Below, piece by piece: positions 39,632 to 49,462 of a DNA stretch of 64,000 nt. The stretch is from Euglena gracilis. Lineage: Eukaryota > Euglenida > Euglenophyceae > Euglenales. The translations under genes and the position numbers were made by a program. Each line of letters starts with the position of its first letter. Position 1 is the stretch's first letter. Location of the stretch: NCBI GenBank assembly GCA_039621445.1, contig CP154957.1:42751474-42815473 (forward strand), read 5' to 3'. The notes below the pieces were generated by a model, which did not search any database, had not been told where the DNA came from, and was given only the letters and a program-made list of their open reading frames with translations.

Positions 39632-39945
39632 CCACCTCCCCCCCCCCCTAATTGACCGTGGGACCTCTCCACGGGACCCCCCTTTTGGTCAATTAGGGGG
39701 GGGGTTCAATCGGGGGGGGTTGGTCAATTAGGGGGGGGGTACCGTCAATTAGGGGGTGCTTTGGCACGGAATCCCCCCGGGCAGTCAATTACCATGCCCC
39801 CCCCCATTGTGTACCCCCCCCATTGTGTACCCCCTGGGGGGGGGAGGTACATAATGGGGGGGGCATGGTAGGGGGGGGTTGAAAAATTTTTCCCCGGGGC
39901 GTTTGGTCAATTAGGGGGTGGGGGGTCAATTGGGGGGGGAGGTGG
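39632..39945. mobile_element. TA MITE, CCACC..CTAATTGAC family, copy 2
   Basis: 314 bp, inverted ends CCACCTCCCC... then CTAATTGACC, TA at 39630-39631 and 39946-39947. It interrupts the RNase H domain between QFAH and TGPCTIVGDN. It contains the smaller MITE at 39792-39868. Confidence 0.85.
39792..39868. mobile_element. TA MITE, CCATGCCCC family, nested (77 bp)
   Basis: Ends CCATGCCCC... then ATTGTGTACC and its inverse, TA at 39790-39791 and 39869-39870. The same host position in the copy at 42328 reads CAGTCAATTAGGGGGGG with a single TA (42488-42489), which is an exact empty site. Confidence 0.9.
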
Positions 39946-40734
39946 TAACACTGGTCCCTGCACCATTGTTGGTGACAACCTCTCCTCTCTCCACCTCCTT
40001 TCCCACTTCACTCCCTCTCTCGAACTTACCACTCTGTAAAGACCTCCGCCGTTTGCTTAACTTCCTTATACGTACCAAACTCATTGCCCACCTCCTTTGG
40101 TGCCCTTCGTCCCTCCAACCTGCCGACCCGATCTCTCGTTGGAACCTCTCCCTCCCAAACCAGTCCGTTGAAGGCCGATTTTCCTCCCTCTGTCTTCCAT
40201 CAATGCCGCCCTCGGGATCCTCCACGGATAGCGGTGGGTGTGTTGTCCATTCCCATGTCTTCCCATGCTTCGCAGATCCTACGATCCCCCATCGCCAGAT
40301 CCGCGACAGGTAAATTAGCCCAAGGTTGTTTGGTTAATTGAAGTTTGGTTAATCGTTTGTGACCCCCCCCAGTTAATCGATCTTTTGTGGGGGGGGTCAA
40401 TTAATTGCAATTACAGGGGGGCGTTTAAAAGCGCAAGGTACTTAATAAAAAGTGATTAAAAGCGTGCGGTCTAATTCCGTTTTTGGCCAAAACCTCGTCG
40501 GTTTAATTCCGTTTCCGGTGTCTTGTAAAGAAAAATCTGTTTTGCCCCTGCCTTCGCTCTCATCTGCAAGGGAATCCCATCCGGCGGATGGAAGAAGGCC
40601 GGGGGGCATGGCGCCAGGAATACCTTTTCGGGCCGAAAACTTTTGAAAATTGTCTTGAAAATGGCCCGGTTTTGCGGGGGTCCCCCCAGGGTCGGTCCCG
40701 CGTCACCCTGCCCCCCCCCCCCACACAATTGCTT

Positions 40735-41035
40735 ACCGACCCCCGGAGGGGGGTTACCCCACTTTTTTAAAAAACCAGCCGGTCACTCATTTTAAAAAAA
40801 ACTAGCCAGTCACCACCCCCCCCGGGGGGTCGGCCACTCAGAAAAACGGCCACTTTCCAGTCACTTTAGGCCCAAAAAAATTTTCCGGCGCCTTCGGCGC
40901 CGGGGTCACTCGCCGACCCCCCCGGGGGGGGGGGGGAGGGGTCCGGACCAAAAACCAGTCAGTCACTTTGAAAAAACCAGTAACCCACCCCCCCCCCGGG
41001 GGGGTTGGTCAGTGCTTAAGCAATTTTCTGCCCCC
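40735..41035. repeat. CCGG-run palindromes with TTTTTTAAAAAACCAG words
   Basis: AATTGCTTACCGACCCCC (left) and GGGTTGGTCAGTGCTTAAGCAATT (right) are partly inverted. Between them are CCAGTCAC units and GGCGCCTTCGGCGCC. Probably a small nested element; no gene. Confidence 0.5.
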
Positions 41036-41604
41036 CCCCGGGTCTTAAAAAAAAAGACTGGAAGGACATCCCTCAAATTTGGAAAAAAAGAAAAAATTCC
41101 GGACGGAAACAATTTTCCCAGAATTATCCAATGTGTATGGTGCAAAAATTTTGTCCCATGAACACTGAAAACGGAAAAGCTTGTGGGAAGCAACTGCAGT
41201 TCGCTCAGTAGTTAATCTCAACTTCGGTCCACAACTCCATGACTAGGTGATGCCAGGACCATCACTTCCAGGGTTTGACAGCGTCCACAGCTGTAGAGAT
41301 ACACAGCTGTAGAGATAGGAGCTGTAGGAGATATTCGGGGGGACTCGAAACAGGAACTCATGTGGGGGGGGCAGATCGGGACTTTCTGGAGGGCAGAACT
41401 GGGGCAAAAACGGGACTAACCGTTGCCAATCTGATCGTTTGGTTCAGAATGATGACCTGAAGAAACATGAATGTGAAAAGGAACAAAACAGCCGATTTGT
41501 CCATCTCTTGCACAGAATGGCACCAACCAGAAACATTTTTGAAGCCAGACAAGAAACAAGCCAGACAGAAAAACATTGAAGAGCAGATAACATTGAAGAG
41601 AGGA

Positions 41605-41905
41605 TAACCTGGGCAGTGAAGTCAGCAGCCTCCTTGGTGTCGAGGCCAATAACCACGGCGAATATCCTTGACAGACACGTTCTTCACGTTGAAACCAAGG
41701 TTGTCGTCAGGGACAGCTTCCCTCAGAGCCTCGTGGTCTCCACAGACTTGACTTCAGTGGTCAAGTTGTTGGGTGCGAAGGTGACCGCATCACATCAGTT
41801 CCAATACCTAAAAGTTGAAAAAGGGTGTCGTGCATCGGACTTTTAAAAAGAACCTCCGATCTTGTAGACATCTTGCAGAGGAGCTCTTCATGCCGCTGGC
41901 CACTG
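41605..41905 (-). pseudogene. Translation elongation factor eEF1A, broken fragment
   Basis: On the minus strand, pieces of eEF1A domain 2 appear in order: LQDVYKIGG (about 41892-41866), GIGT followed by a short deletion and VTFAP (about 41820-41775), LTTEVKSVE (about 41770-41744), [20 protein letters not shown] (about 41725-41666) and, after a frameshift, [18 protein letters not shown] (about 41648-41595). eEF1A delivers aminoacyl-tRNA to the ribosome in the cytosol. Here frameshifts, an interruption and the loss of the rest of the gene make it non-functional. It lies between the inverted ends of the element at 40414-42176, so it may be captured cargo. Confidence 0.8.
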
Positions 41906-42327
41906 CGATATCTGCAATTTCATTCTTTTTTCTGGCTGCATGATTCCTCTCTGGCAGGGAGGAAAGGGAAACAAGGGAAAAAGGATTTCTCAACACACCA
42001 TCCACAGTAGGTTTCTTGGTTAGGAAAGTCCTTATGGTTCCTAAATGCGTAATGCTTAAACTCGGTGGTTTAAATCGGGCCGAGGGGGGATCCTCGTCGG
42101 GATTAAAACGGATTTAAACCCGACGAGTTAAATACCAAACCGGATTTAGTACCAAACGCTTTTAAACACTCCCCTGTAATCGATTTTCGGTTTTTCGCTT
42201 GCCTGCTCCAACACAGGATTTTTCAAAATCTGAACATAATTTTCTTCCACTCCACAAATTTTGAGAAAATCTCCAATTCAATTGTCAAAAATGACAGCTG
42301 TTAGAATTTGCTTCTTTGGCTTTTGTA

Positions 42328-42564
42328 CCACCTCCCCCCCCCTAATTGACCGTGGGACCTCTCCACGGGACCCCCCTTTTGGTCAATTAGGGGGGGGGGT
42401 TCAATTAGGGGGGGTGCCGTCAATTAAGGGGGGGGGGTACCATCAATTAGGGGGTGCTTCAGCACGGAAACCCCCCGGGCAGTCAATTAGGGGGGGTTGA
42501 AAAAATTTTCCCCGGGGCGTTTGGTCAATTAGGGGGGGGGGGTTCAATTAGGGGGGGGGGGTGG
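42328..42564. mobile_element. TA MITE, CCACC..CTAATTGAC family, copy 3
   Basis: 237 bp, ends CCACCTCCCC... then CTAATTGACC and inverse, TA at 42326-42327 and 42565-42566. It carries the uninterrupted version of the site occupied at 39792 in copy 2. Confidence 0.85.
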
Positions 42565-42959
42565 TACATTCCTGGTCGCACCTCAAACACATCCATAGTT
42601 ACCTCTGTAACTTTCATCAGAATGAATCTGGTACCCCTTGGCATCTTGTCACTTTGATCCCAAACCTTTTCGATGAGGAATGCTTCTTCAGCTATCTTGT
42701 TTTTTCCTCCTCGGATGTTTGGTTAATTGAGTTGGGACCCCCAGTTAATCGCAATTAATCGGTTGGTCCCCGTTTTGACGGTTAATTGATTATCCCTGAT
42801 TAGGCATTGGCACTGCCTGTCCCCTGTTCTTCAGTGTTGTTTTCACGAAAGGAAGTACACTCTCTACCTCACCTCACCTTGCCACTGATGCTCCATCGTG
42901 TCACCGTTGAGGTCTTTTGTACACTATCTGACCACCTAAGAACGTTGTCACCACCTTCG

Positions 42960-44410
42960 GGATACGAGTTTTTGGGGGTGTGATCCCCGTGCCCCCCCCC
43001 CCCCGTGTCCCCCCCCCCGTGTCCCCCCCGTGTCCCGCACTTCAGGGGGGTCCCTAGAAGGCGGCCAAGGCAACATGCAGCATGAATTTTTAGCTGTTTG
43101 GCATCATTTTCCACTTTTTTTTCATGGATTCTCAGGGGGTGTTTCCCCCGTGACCCCCCCGTGACCCCCCCGTGACCTGAACAAGGACCCTTTTCGGCGA
43201 AATTTTGTTGGGAAAAATATTGGCTGGTGATGCCTAATTTGATAAATTCTGGGGCAGATTCCTAATTTTGAGGCATAAATTTTTCAGATTTGGGCTAGGT
43301 GATTCCTAATTTGGTGTCAAAATCCTAATTTTAGGTGTGGGGATCCCTAATTTGTGGAATTTTTCTCAAAAATTCCGACTCGGTGATTCCGAATTTTGCC
43401 ACCAAAAATGTGGTGTTCCCCCCGTGACCCACCCCCCCGTGACCCCCCCGTGACCCGAAGGGGGTGTGATCCCCGTGTCCCCCCCCGTGTCCCCCCCGTG
43501 TCCCCCCCGTGTCCCGCACTTCAGGGGGGTCCCCAGAAGGCGGCCAAGGCAACATGCAGCATGAATTTTTAGCTGTTTGGCATCATTTTCCACTTTTTTC
43601 ATGGATTCTCAAGGCCATTTTGACTTTCCCCCACCCACAATCCCTTTTTTTCACCCAGGATGGCATGGAGCTTGGCTCGGGGTTAATGTGAAATGAATTT
43701 TTGGTCCCTCAAAAAGTCACAAATTTCGTCCCGGAAAGGTCCCGAAAAGAGGCATGTTTCCCCCGTGTCCCCCCCCGTGTCCCCCCCCGTGTCCCCCCCC
43801 GTGTCCCCCCCGTGTCCCGCCCCACCCCCGAACCACCCCCCCCAAGGCCATTTTGACTTTCCCCCACCCACAATCCCTTTTTTTTCACCTAGGGGGTGTG
43901 ATCCCCGTGTCCCCCCCCCCCCCCGTGTCCCCCCCCGTGTCCCCCCCGTGTCCCACACTTCAGGGGGGTCCCTAGAAGGCGGCCAAGGCAACATACAGCA
44001 TGAATTTTTAGCTGTTTGGCATCATTTTCCACGGTTTTTCATGGATTCTCAAGGCCATTTGACTTTCCCCCACCCACAATCCCTTTTTTTTTTCACCTAG
44101 TATGGCCTGGAGCTTGGCTCGGGGTCAATGTGAAATGAATTTTTGGTCCATCAAAAAGTCGCAAATTTCGTCCCAGAAGGTCCCGAAAAGAGGCATGTTT
44201 CCCCCGTGCCCCCCCCCCGTGTCCCCCCCCGTGTCCCCCCCGTGTCCCGCCCCACCCCCCTAGGATGGCATGGAGCTTGGCTTGGGGTCAATGTGAAATG
44301 AATTTTTGGACCCTCAAAAAGTCACAAATTTCGTCCCGGAAGGTCCTGAAAAGAGGCATGTTTTCCCCGTGTCCCCCCCCCATGTCCCCCCCTTGTCCCG
44401 CCCCACCCCC
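42960..44410 (+). repeat. Higher-order repeat with CCCCCCGTGTC arrays
   Basis: Blocks repeat in order: GGGGGTGTGATCCCC + (CCCCCCGTGTC)n + CACTTCAGGGGGGTCCC, AAGGCGGCCAAGGCAACAT, GCATGAATTTTTAGCTG (43040, 43518, 43955); AAGGCCATTTTGACTTTCCC (43610, 43848, 44053); and CACAAATTTCGTCCCGGAA, AAAGAGGCATGTTTCCCCC (43725, 44160, 44328). Some arrays use GTGAC instead of GTGTC. No gene. Confidence 0.8.
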
Positions 44411-44579
44411 TTTGTGGGGAAAAGGATGTTAAACAAAATGAAAGCACCCCCAAATGGAGGAAAAAAGACGATTCCATGGGCAATTGTCAAGTTGAACGTC
44501 GTATTCCCTGTTTTTTTTTGTTCGAGAGATTATGGTGGCTAACTACGGGAGGGGGATGCCTTGAGGTTTGCACCGCTGG

Positions 44580-44855
44580 ACCGCGTAATCTACCCCCATG
44601 AATGTAGGGGGGGGGGGCGGCACCCCCCTCCCCCCCCCCTCACCGACCCCCTCGCCACGCCATTTTACCCCCCCCTCCCCCCCCCTTTTCAGACCCCCTC
44701 GCCACGCCATGTCAGCCGCGCCAAAGAAAATTTTCTTGGAAAACCCCCGCGCACCCCTCCCCCCCCCCATCCAGGACCCCCTCGCCACGCCAAACCCCCC
44801 CCCCCCTAGCCGGACGGCTCGCCACGGCGTGCCGACCCCCCAGGATCCGCGAATA
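44580..44855. repeat. CCCCCTCGCCACGCCA repeat, copy 1
   Basis: Three units of ACCCCCTCGCCACGCCA separated by C-runs. Related blocks are at 55130-55250 and 56300-56420; all three are flanked by GGCACACC or CGTGCCGACC words. Confidence 0.7.
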
Positions 44856-44999
44856 ATCTGCTGTGTGGCTATACGTGTCCTCCATAGGTACCAGATCAAT
44901 TTTTTCTCGGGGAGGATGCGAATATTCCATGGAAGGTAGGACGGCAAGATAATGGAGGTTCGGCATACCCGGCTCCTGGTTCTGGCCTGGGGGTAGTGG

Positions 45000-45595
45000 G
45001 GGTCGACCATGGTCGGCCCACGGTCGCTCTCGGTAGCTCTCGGTCCGGGGGGGGGGGGGTTAGTGGGGGGGGGTCGACCGAGGCGACCGTGGGGGTCGAC
45101 CGAGGGCGACCATGGCCGACCCCCACTCCATAACCGCGACCCCCCCTTCCAAGGGGCGACTGAAGCACCAGAGGAAATTTTTTGTGTTTTTGGAGCCCTA
45201 ATGAATTCTGACCCTTCCAGGAGGTGAAATTGTTGGAAACTTGTTTTGCAAGGTCAGCATGCCCACCTCAATTATTTTGATCATCTAAATCTTGGGGCTA
45301 GATTGGTGCAACAGTTTTTGGGCCAGCTAGGGGGCGACCATGTTCGACCCCCCACCCCATAACCGCGACCCCCCCTTCCAAGGGGCGACCATGGTCGACC
45401 CCCCCCCACCCCAAAACCGCGACCCCCCCTGCCAAGGGGCGACCACGGTCGACCCCCCCACACCAAAACCGCGACCCCCCCTTCCGAGGGGGCGACCATG
45501 GTCGACCCCCCCTTCCAAGGGGCGACAATGGTCGACCCCCCCACCACATAACCGCAAGCCCCCCTTCCGAGGGGGCGACCATAGTTGAATCCCTT
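45000..45595. repeat. GGGGCGACCATGGTCGACCCC palindromic tandem repeat
   Basis: Units of about 50 bp with CCAAGGGGCGACCATGGTCG and ACCCCATAACCGCGACCCCC, in 45060-45160 and 45330-45590. The intervening 45170-45330 holds no recognisable gene. Confidence 0.75.
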
Positions 45596-45599
45596 TTTG

Positions 45600-46768
45600 C
45601 TGCTCAATTGTTCGAGGGGCCCCAGAATAACAAAATCCCTTGTGTTGCCAAACCGTTTTGGGTGGCAAACCCCTTTTTTGTTGCTCAACCATTCGAGGGC
45701 CCCAAAATAGCAAAATCCCTTGTGTTACCAAACCAGTTTGGGGGCCAAATCCCTTTTTGTTGCTCAACCGTTCGAGGGCCCCAAAATAACAAAATCCCTA
45801 GTGTTACCAAACCGGTTTGGGGGGCAAATCCCTTTTTGTTGCTCAACCGTTCGAGGGCCCCAAAATAGCAAAGTCCCTTGTGTTACCAAACTGGTTTGGG
45901 GGACAAATCCCTTTTTGTTGCTGAACTGTTCGAGGGCCCCAAAATAACAAAATCCCTTGTGTTACCAAACTGGTTTGGGTGGCAAACCCCTTTTTGTTGC
46001 TCAACCATTCGAGGGCCCAAAATAACAAAATCCCTTGTGTTACCAAACCGTTTTGGGTGGCAAACCCCTTTTTATTGCTCAACTGTTCGAGGGACCCAAA
46101 ATAACAAGATCCCTTGTGTTCCCAAACCGGTTTGGGGGGCAAATCCCTTTTTGTTGCTCAACCGTTCGAGGGCCCCAAAATTACAAGATCCCTTGTGTTA
46201 CCAAACCGTTTTGGGGAGCAAATCCCTTTTTGTTGCTCAACTGTTCGAGGGCCCCAAAATAACAAAATCCCTTGTGTTACCAAACCGGTTTGGGGGCAAA
46301 TCCCTTTTTGTTGCTCATCTGTTCGAGGGCCCCAAAATAACAAAATCCCCTGTGTTACCAAACCGGTTTGGGTGGCAAATCCCTTTTTGTTGCTCAACTG
46401 TTCGAGGGTGTGTTACCAAACTGGTTTGGGGGCCAAATCCCTTTTTGTTGCTCAACCGTTCGAGGGCCCAAAATAACAAAATCCCTTGTGTTACCAAACC
46501 GGTTTGGGGGGCAAATCCCTTTTTGTTGCTCAACCATTCGACGGCCCCAAAATAACAAAATCCCTTGTGTTACCAAACCGTTTTGGGTGGCAAACCCCTT
46601 TTTGTTGCTCAACTGTTCGAGGGCCCCAAAATAACAAAATCCCTTGTGTTACCAAACCGGTTTGGGGGCCAAATCCCTTTTTGTTGCTCAACCGTTTGAG
46701 GGCCCCAAAATAACAAAATCCCTTGTGGTAGCAAATCGGTTTGGGGGGCAAATCCCTTTTTGTTGCTC
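45600..46768 (+). repeat. 79-bp satellite, main block
   Basis: About fifteen units with a period near 79 bp (TTCGAGGGCC at 45771 and 45850), containing CAAAATCCCTTGTGTTACC, AAACCGGTTTGGGGGGCAAA and CCCTTTTTGTTGCTCAAC. A 225-codon frame on the plus strand (from 45878) is a translation of the array and not a gene. Further blocks of the same unit lie at 47993-48228 and 49463-49795. Confidence 0.9.
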
Positions 46769-47992
46769 TATATCAAGAAAGAACCCCCCTCCACCGGCTT
46801 TGTCCTGAGTCCGGGGGAGGGGGGTCACCGGCTTTGTCCGAAGGACAAAGCCGGTGACCCCCTCCCCCGGACTCAGGACAAAGCCGGTGGAGGGGGGGTC
46901 TTGCTTTAAGTCGGTGACCCCCCCCCCGCCGGACTCAGGACAAAGCCGGTGACCCCCTAATGAGGAAAATTATGTATTGGTTATGTGTACCCTGTTTCCC
47001 ACAGCCAAGATGATGCCGGCACAGGCCGTTGTCGTTGCTGAGGCTGGCTTGGGACCCACGCCAACCCCAACTGCATTTTTGGCGAAATTAAAGGACTTCA
47101 CGGAATCCACTCCAAAGGAGGAATCTGCGGACACAGTCCTTTTTGGGGACATTTTCTCACAATCTGTGCCTCAGCCTGATGGTAGCGCCAAAAACCAGAA
47201 AGGAGGTTATGTAGCTCTTGTCAATTTCCAGAAAATTTGTGATGTGATAGGCTACAAAACCGATGACTTGGACGAGTACATGTGCGCTTTTGCGAAGCAT
47301 GTCCTTTCGGTGCATGCCATGTCCGACACGGAAGCTTCGACACGGGAGGCGGTCTTTGCTGTGCCGCCGGCACCGGAGGGAGCTGCCACCTCGGTCGTCA
47401 TGGATACCCTTCCTAACCCCTTCCCGGTCTTGAAGACAGAAACCACCGAGGAGTGCATGCAAGGAAAGCCTTGTGCTCGGTGTTTTCTGCCTTTGGGCAA
47501 GCGAGGCTTGCTTCGCCCAATGGATTGCGATTTGTGCCACGAATTTTGGCACCTTGACTGTGCTGGCCGCACCATGCCCCCTCCCCGCAATAGTTGGCAC
47601 AGGGAGGATGGGAACTGCCACCGAAAAAACCTGGTGCAGGCAAACGTCATGCCAATGGATTGTTCCAGGACAAATAAACGGAGGCAGACAGTTGGTGTAA
47701 TCCTCAGTTCTTGCACTTCGCATTCAGAACACGAGCGGGCATGGGAGGCATCTCCCTGCCATCATCATGCTGTGACGGCTTCTTGCTCTCTTGACAACCA
47801 TCCAAATGCTGTTTCAGCGTCCCAAATGTGGTTGCAACCATATTCATTTCGGCTGGTTTAAAATTTGGGGGGGTCCACCGGACTCAAGACAAAGCCGGTG
47901 GACCCCCTCCACCAGCTTTGTCACCCCTGAGTCCATCGTAGGGGGTCACCGGCTTTGTCCTGAGTCCGGCGGGGGGGGGGGGTCACCGACTT
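46769..47992. mobile_element. Hairpin-led element with a PHD-finger exon, copy 1
   Basis: The satellite word GTTGCTC|AACTGTTCG is split with no duplication: GTTGCTC ends at 46768 and AACTG begins at 47993. The insert begins TATATCAAGAAAG, then a hairpin of roughly 57-bp arms (about 46783-46899, loop near TCCGAAGGA), then AAGTCGGTGACCCCC, whose inverse (GGGGGTCACCGACTT) forms the right end. This is the same architecture as 23267-24738: hairpin outside one of two inverted repeats, insertion next to GA on the minus strand (T|GA), and a spliced gene as cargo. Confidence 0.8.
47005..47861 (+). CDS. PHD-finger protein exon, copy 1 (3' part inverted)
   Basis: An acceptor (CTGTTTCCCACAG, ending 47004) precedes the exon; ATG 47010 gives MMPAQAVVVAEAG. 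After an acidic N-terminal region, a PHD finger begins with CARCF, MDCDLCHEFWHLDC and PPPRNSW. The finger should close with a Cys pair after this Trp. Instead, 47598-47768 is the inverse of the corresponding segment in copy 2, so the reading continues into unrelated residues (HREDGNCHRKNL...) and the last zinc ligands are lost. The ORF remains open to 47861 only by chance. PHD fingers read histone tails; a role in element targeting is possible but unproven. Confidence 0.7.
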
Positions 47993-48228
47993 AACTGTTC
48001 GAGGGCCCAAAATAACAAAATCCCTTGTGTTACCAAACCAGTTTGGGGGGCAAACCCCTTTTTGTTGCTCAACTGTTCGAGGGCCCCAAAATAACAAAAT
48101 CCCTTGTGTTACCAAACCGGTTTGGGGGCCAAATCCCTTTTTGTTGCTCAACCGTTTGAGGGCCCCAAAATAACAAAATCCCTTGTGGTAGCAAATCGGT
48201 TTGGGGGGCAAATCCCTTTTTGTTGCTC
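47993..48228 (+). repeat. 79-bp satellite, middle block
   Basis: Three units between the two element copies. The last carries the same variant (CTTGTGGTAGCAAATCGG) that precedes copy 1, which shows that element and neighbouring satellite were duplicated together in tandem (period 1460 bp). Confidence 0.9.
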
Positions 48229-49462
48229 TATATCAAGAAAGACCCCCCCTCCACCGGCTTTGTCCTGAGTCCGGGGGAGGGGGGTCACCGGCTTTGTCCG
48301 AAGGACAAAGCCGGTGACCCCCCTCCCCCGGACTCAGGACAAAGCCGGTGGAGGGGGGGTCTTGCTTTAAGTCGGTGACCCCCCCCCCGCCGGACTCAGG
48401 ACAAAGCCGGTGACCCCCTAATGAGGAAAATTACGTATTGGTTGTGTGTACCCTGTTTCCCACAGCCAAGATGATGCCGGCACAGGCCGTTGTCGTTGCT
48501 GAGGCTGGCTTGGGACCCACGCCAACCCCAACTGCATTTTTGGCGAAATTAAAGGACTTCACGGAATCCACTCCAAAGGAGGAATCTGCGGACACAGTCC
48601 TTTTTGGGGACATTTTCTCACAATCTGTGCCTCAGCCTGATGGTAGCGCCAAAAACCAGAAAGGAGGTTATGTAGCTCTTGTCAATTTCCAGAAAATTTG
48701 TGATGTGATAGGCTACAAAACCGATGACTTGGACGAGTACATGTGCGCTTTTGCGAAGCATGTCCTCTCGGTGCATGCCATGTCTGACACGGAAGCTTCG
48801 ACACGGGAGGCGGTCTTTGCTGTGCCGCCGGCACCGGAGGGAGCTGCCACCTCGGTCGTCATGGATACCCTTCCTAACCCCTTCCCGGTCTTGAAGACAG
48901 AAACCACCGAGGAGTGCATGCAAGGAAAGCCTTGTGCTCGGTGTTTTCTGCCTTTGGGCAAGCGAGGCTTGCTTCGCCCAATGGATTGCGATTTGTGCCA
49001 CGAATTTTAGCACCTTGACTGTGCTGGCCGCACCATGCCCCCTCCCCGCAATAGTTGGTGTTGTCCTCGGTGTGATGGCAGGGAGATGCCTCCCATGCCT
49101 GCTCGTGTTCTGAATGCGAAGTGCAAGAACTGAGGATTACACCAACTGTCTGCCTCCGTTTATTTGTCCTGGAACAATCCATTGGCATGACGTTTGCCTG
49201 CACCAGGTTTTTTCGGTGGCAGCTCCCATCCTCCCTGTGCTGTGACGGCTTCTTGCTCTCTTGACAACCATCCAAATGCTGTTTCAGCGTCCCAAATGTG
49301 GTTGCAACCATATTCATTTCGGCTGGTTTAAAATTTGGGGGGGTCCACCGGACTCAAGACAAAGCCGGTGGACCCCCTCCACCAGCTTTGTCACCCCTGA
49401 GTCCATCGTAGGGGGTCACCGGCTTTGTCCTGAGTCCGGCGGGGGGGGGGGGTCACCGACTT
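48229..49462. mobile_element. Hairpin-led element with a PHD-finger exon, copy 2
   Basis: Nearly identical to 46769-47992, with the same junctions to the satellite on both sides. The main differences are one base that creates a stop (49008-49010) and the orientation of the segment 49059-49239. Confidence 0.85.
48466..49133 (+). pseudogene. PHD-finger protein exon, copy 2 (premature stop)
   Basis: Same as copy 1 up to CDLCHEF, where TGG (Trp) has become TAG at 49008-49010. Beyond the stop the original frame continues and closes the PHD finger properly with NSWCCPRCDGREMPP and ends ...NAKCKN, stop near 49131-49133. So copy 2 preserves the likely original 3' arrangement but has a nonsense change, while copy 1 lacks the nonsense change but has the inversion. 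Confidence 0.75.

Larger units (their letters stand above)
37900..40315 (+). pseudogene. Decayed reverse transcriptase-RNase H gene with nested insertions
   Basis: Frames change repeatedly, but the domain order is intact: SFIHPKNSSKVSFIAE (RT start, about 38036); a frameshifted IDLT/FFWSLELPPSAKHAFRTS (38388-38440); CLPFGWNMSPVLAQLTLQNL (about 38480); YYDGTLILAPS (about 38597) in place of YxDD; then the RNase H triad as TADG (about 39500), AELLAL (about 39580) and, after the MITE, TIVGDNLSS (about 39962). CPSSLQPADPISR (about 40100-40140) matches the conserved end motif of many retroelement RNase H regions. Insertions at 38165-38385, 38837-39262 and 39632-39945 break it. The second catalytic Asp is Gly, so it would be inactive even without the breaks. 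It is distinct from the RT at 3842. Confidence 0.75.
40414..42176. mobile_element. CAGGGG-ended TIR element carrying an eEF1A fragment
   Basis: The left end CAGGGGGGCGTTTAAAAGCG (from 40414) and the right end CGCTTTTAAACACTCCCCTG (ending 42176) are inverted copies, with further inverted similarity (GGTACT..AA, CTCGTCGG) for about 80-100 bp. CAGGG termini suggest a hAT-type element. I cannot see a clear 8-bp target duplication: the flanks read TGCAATTA and TAATCGAT. The cargo is a C/G palindrome cluster (40735-41035) and an eEF1A pseudogene (41605-41905). Confidence 0.6.

Noticed and set aside
41275-41600. Coding sequence next to the eEF1A fragment
   Set aside because: Frames are short and not similar to eEF1A or to anything I recognise.
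45600-46768. Long plus-strand ORFs (up to 225 codons) in the 79-bp repeat
   Set aside because: The protein is a repeated translation of the satellite unit, and several frames on both strands are equally open.
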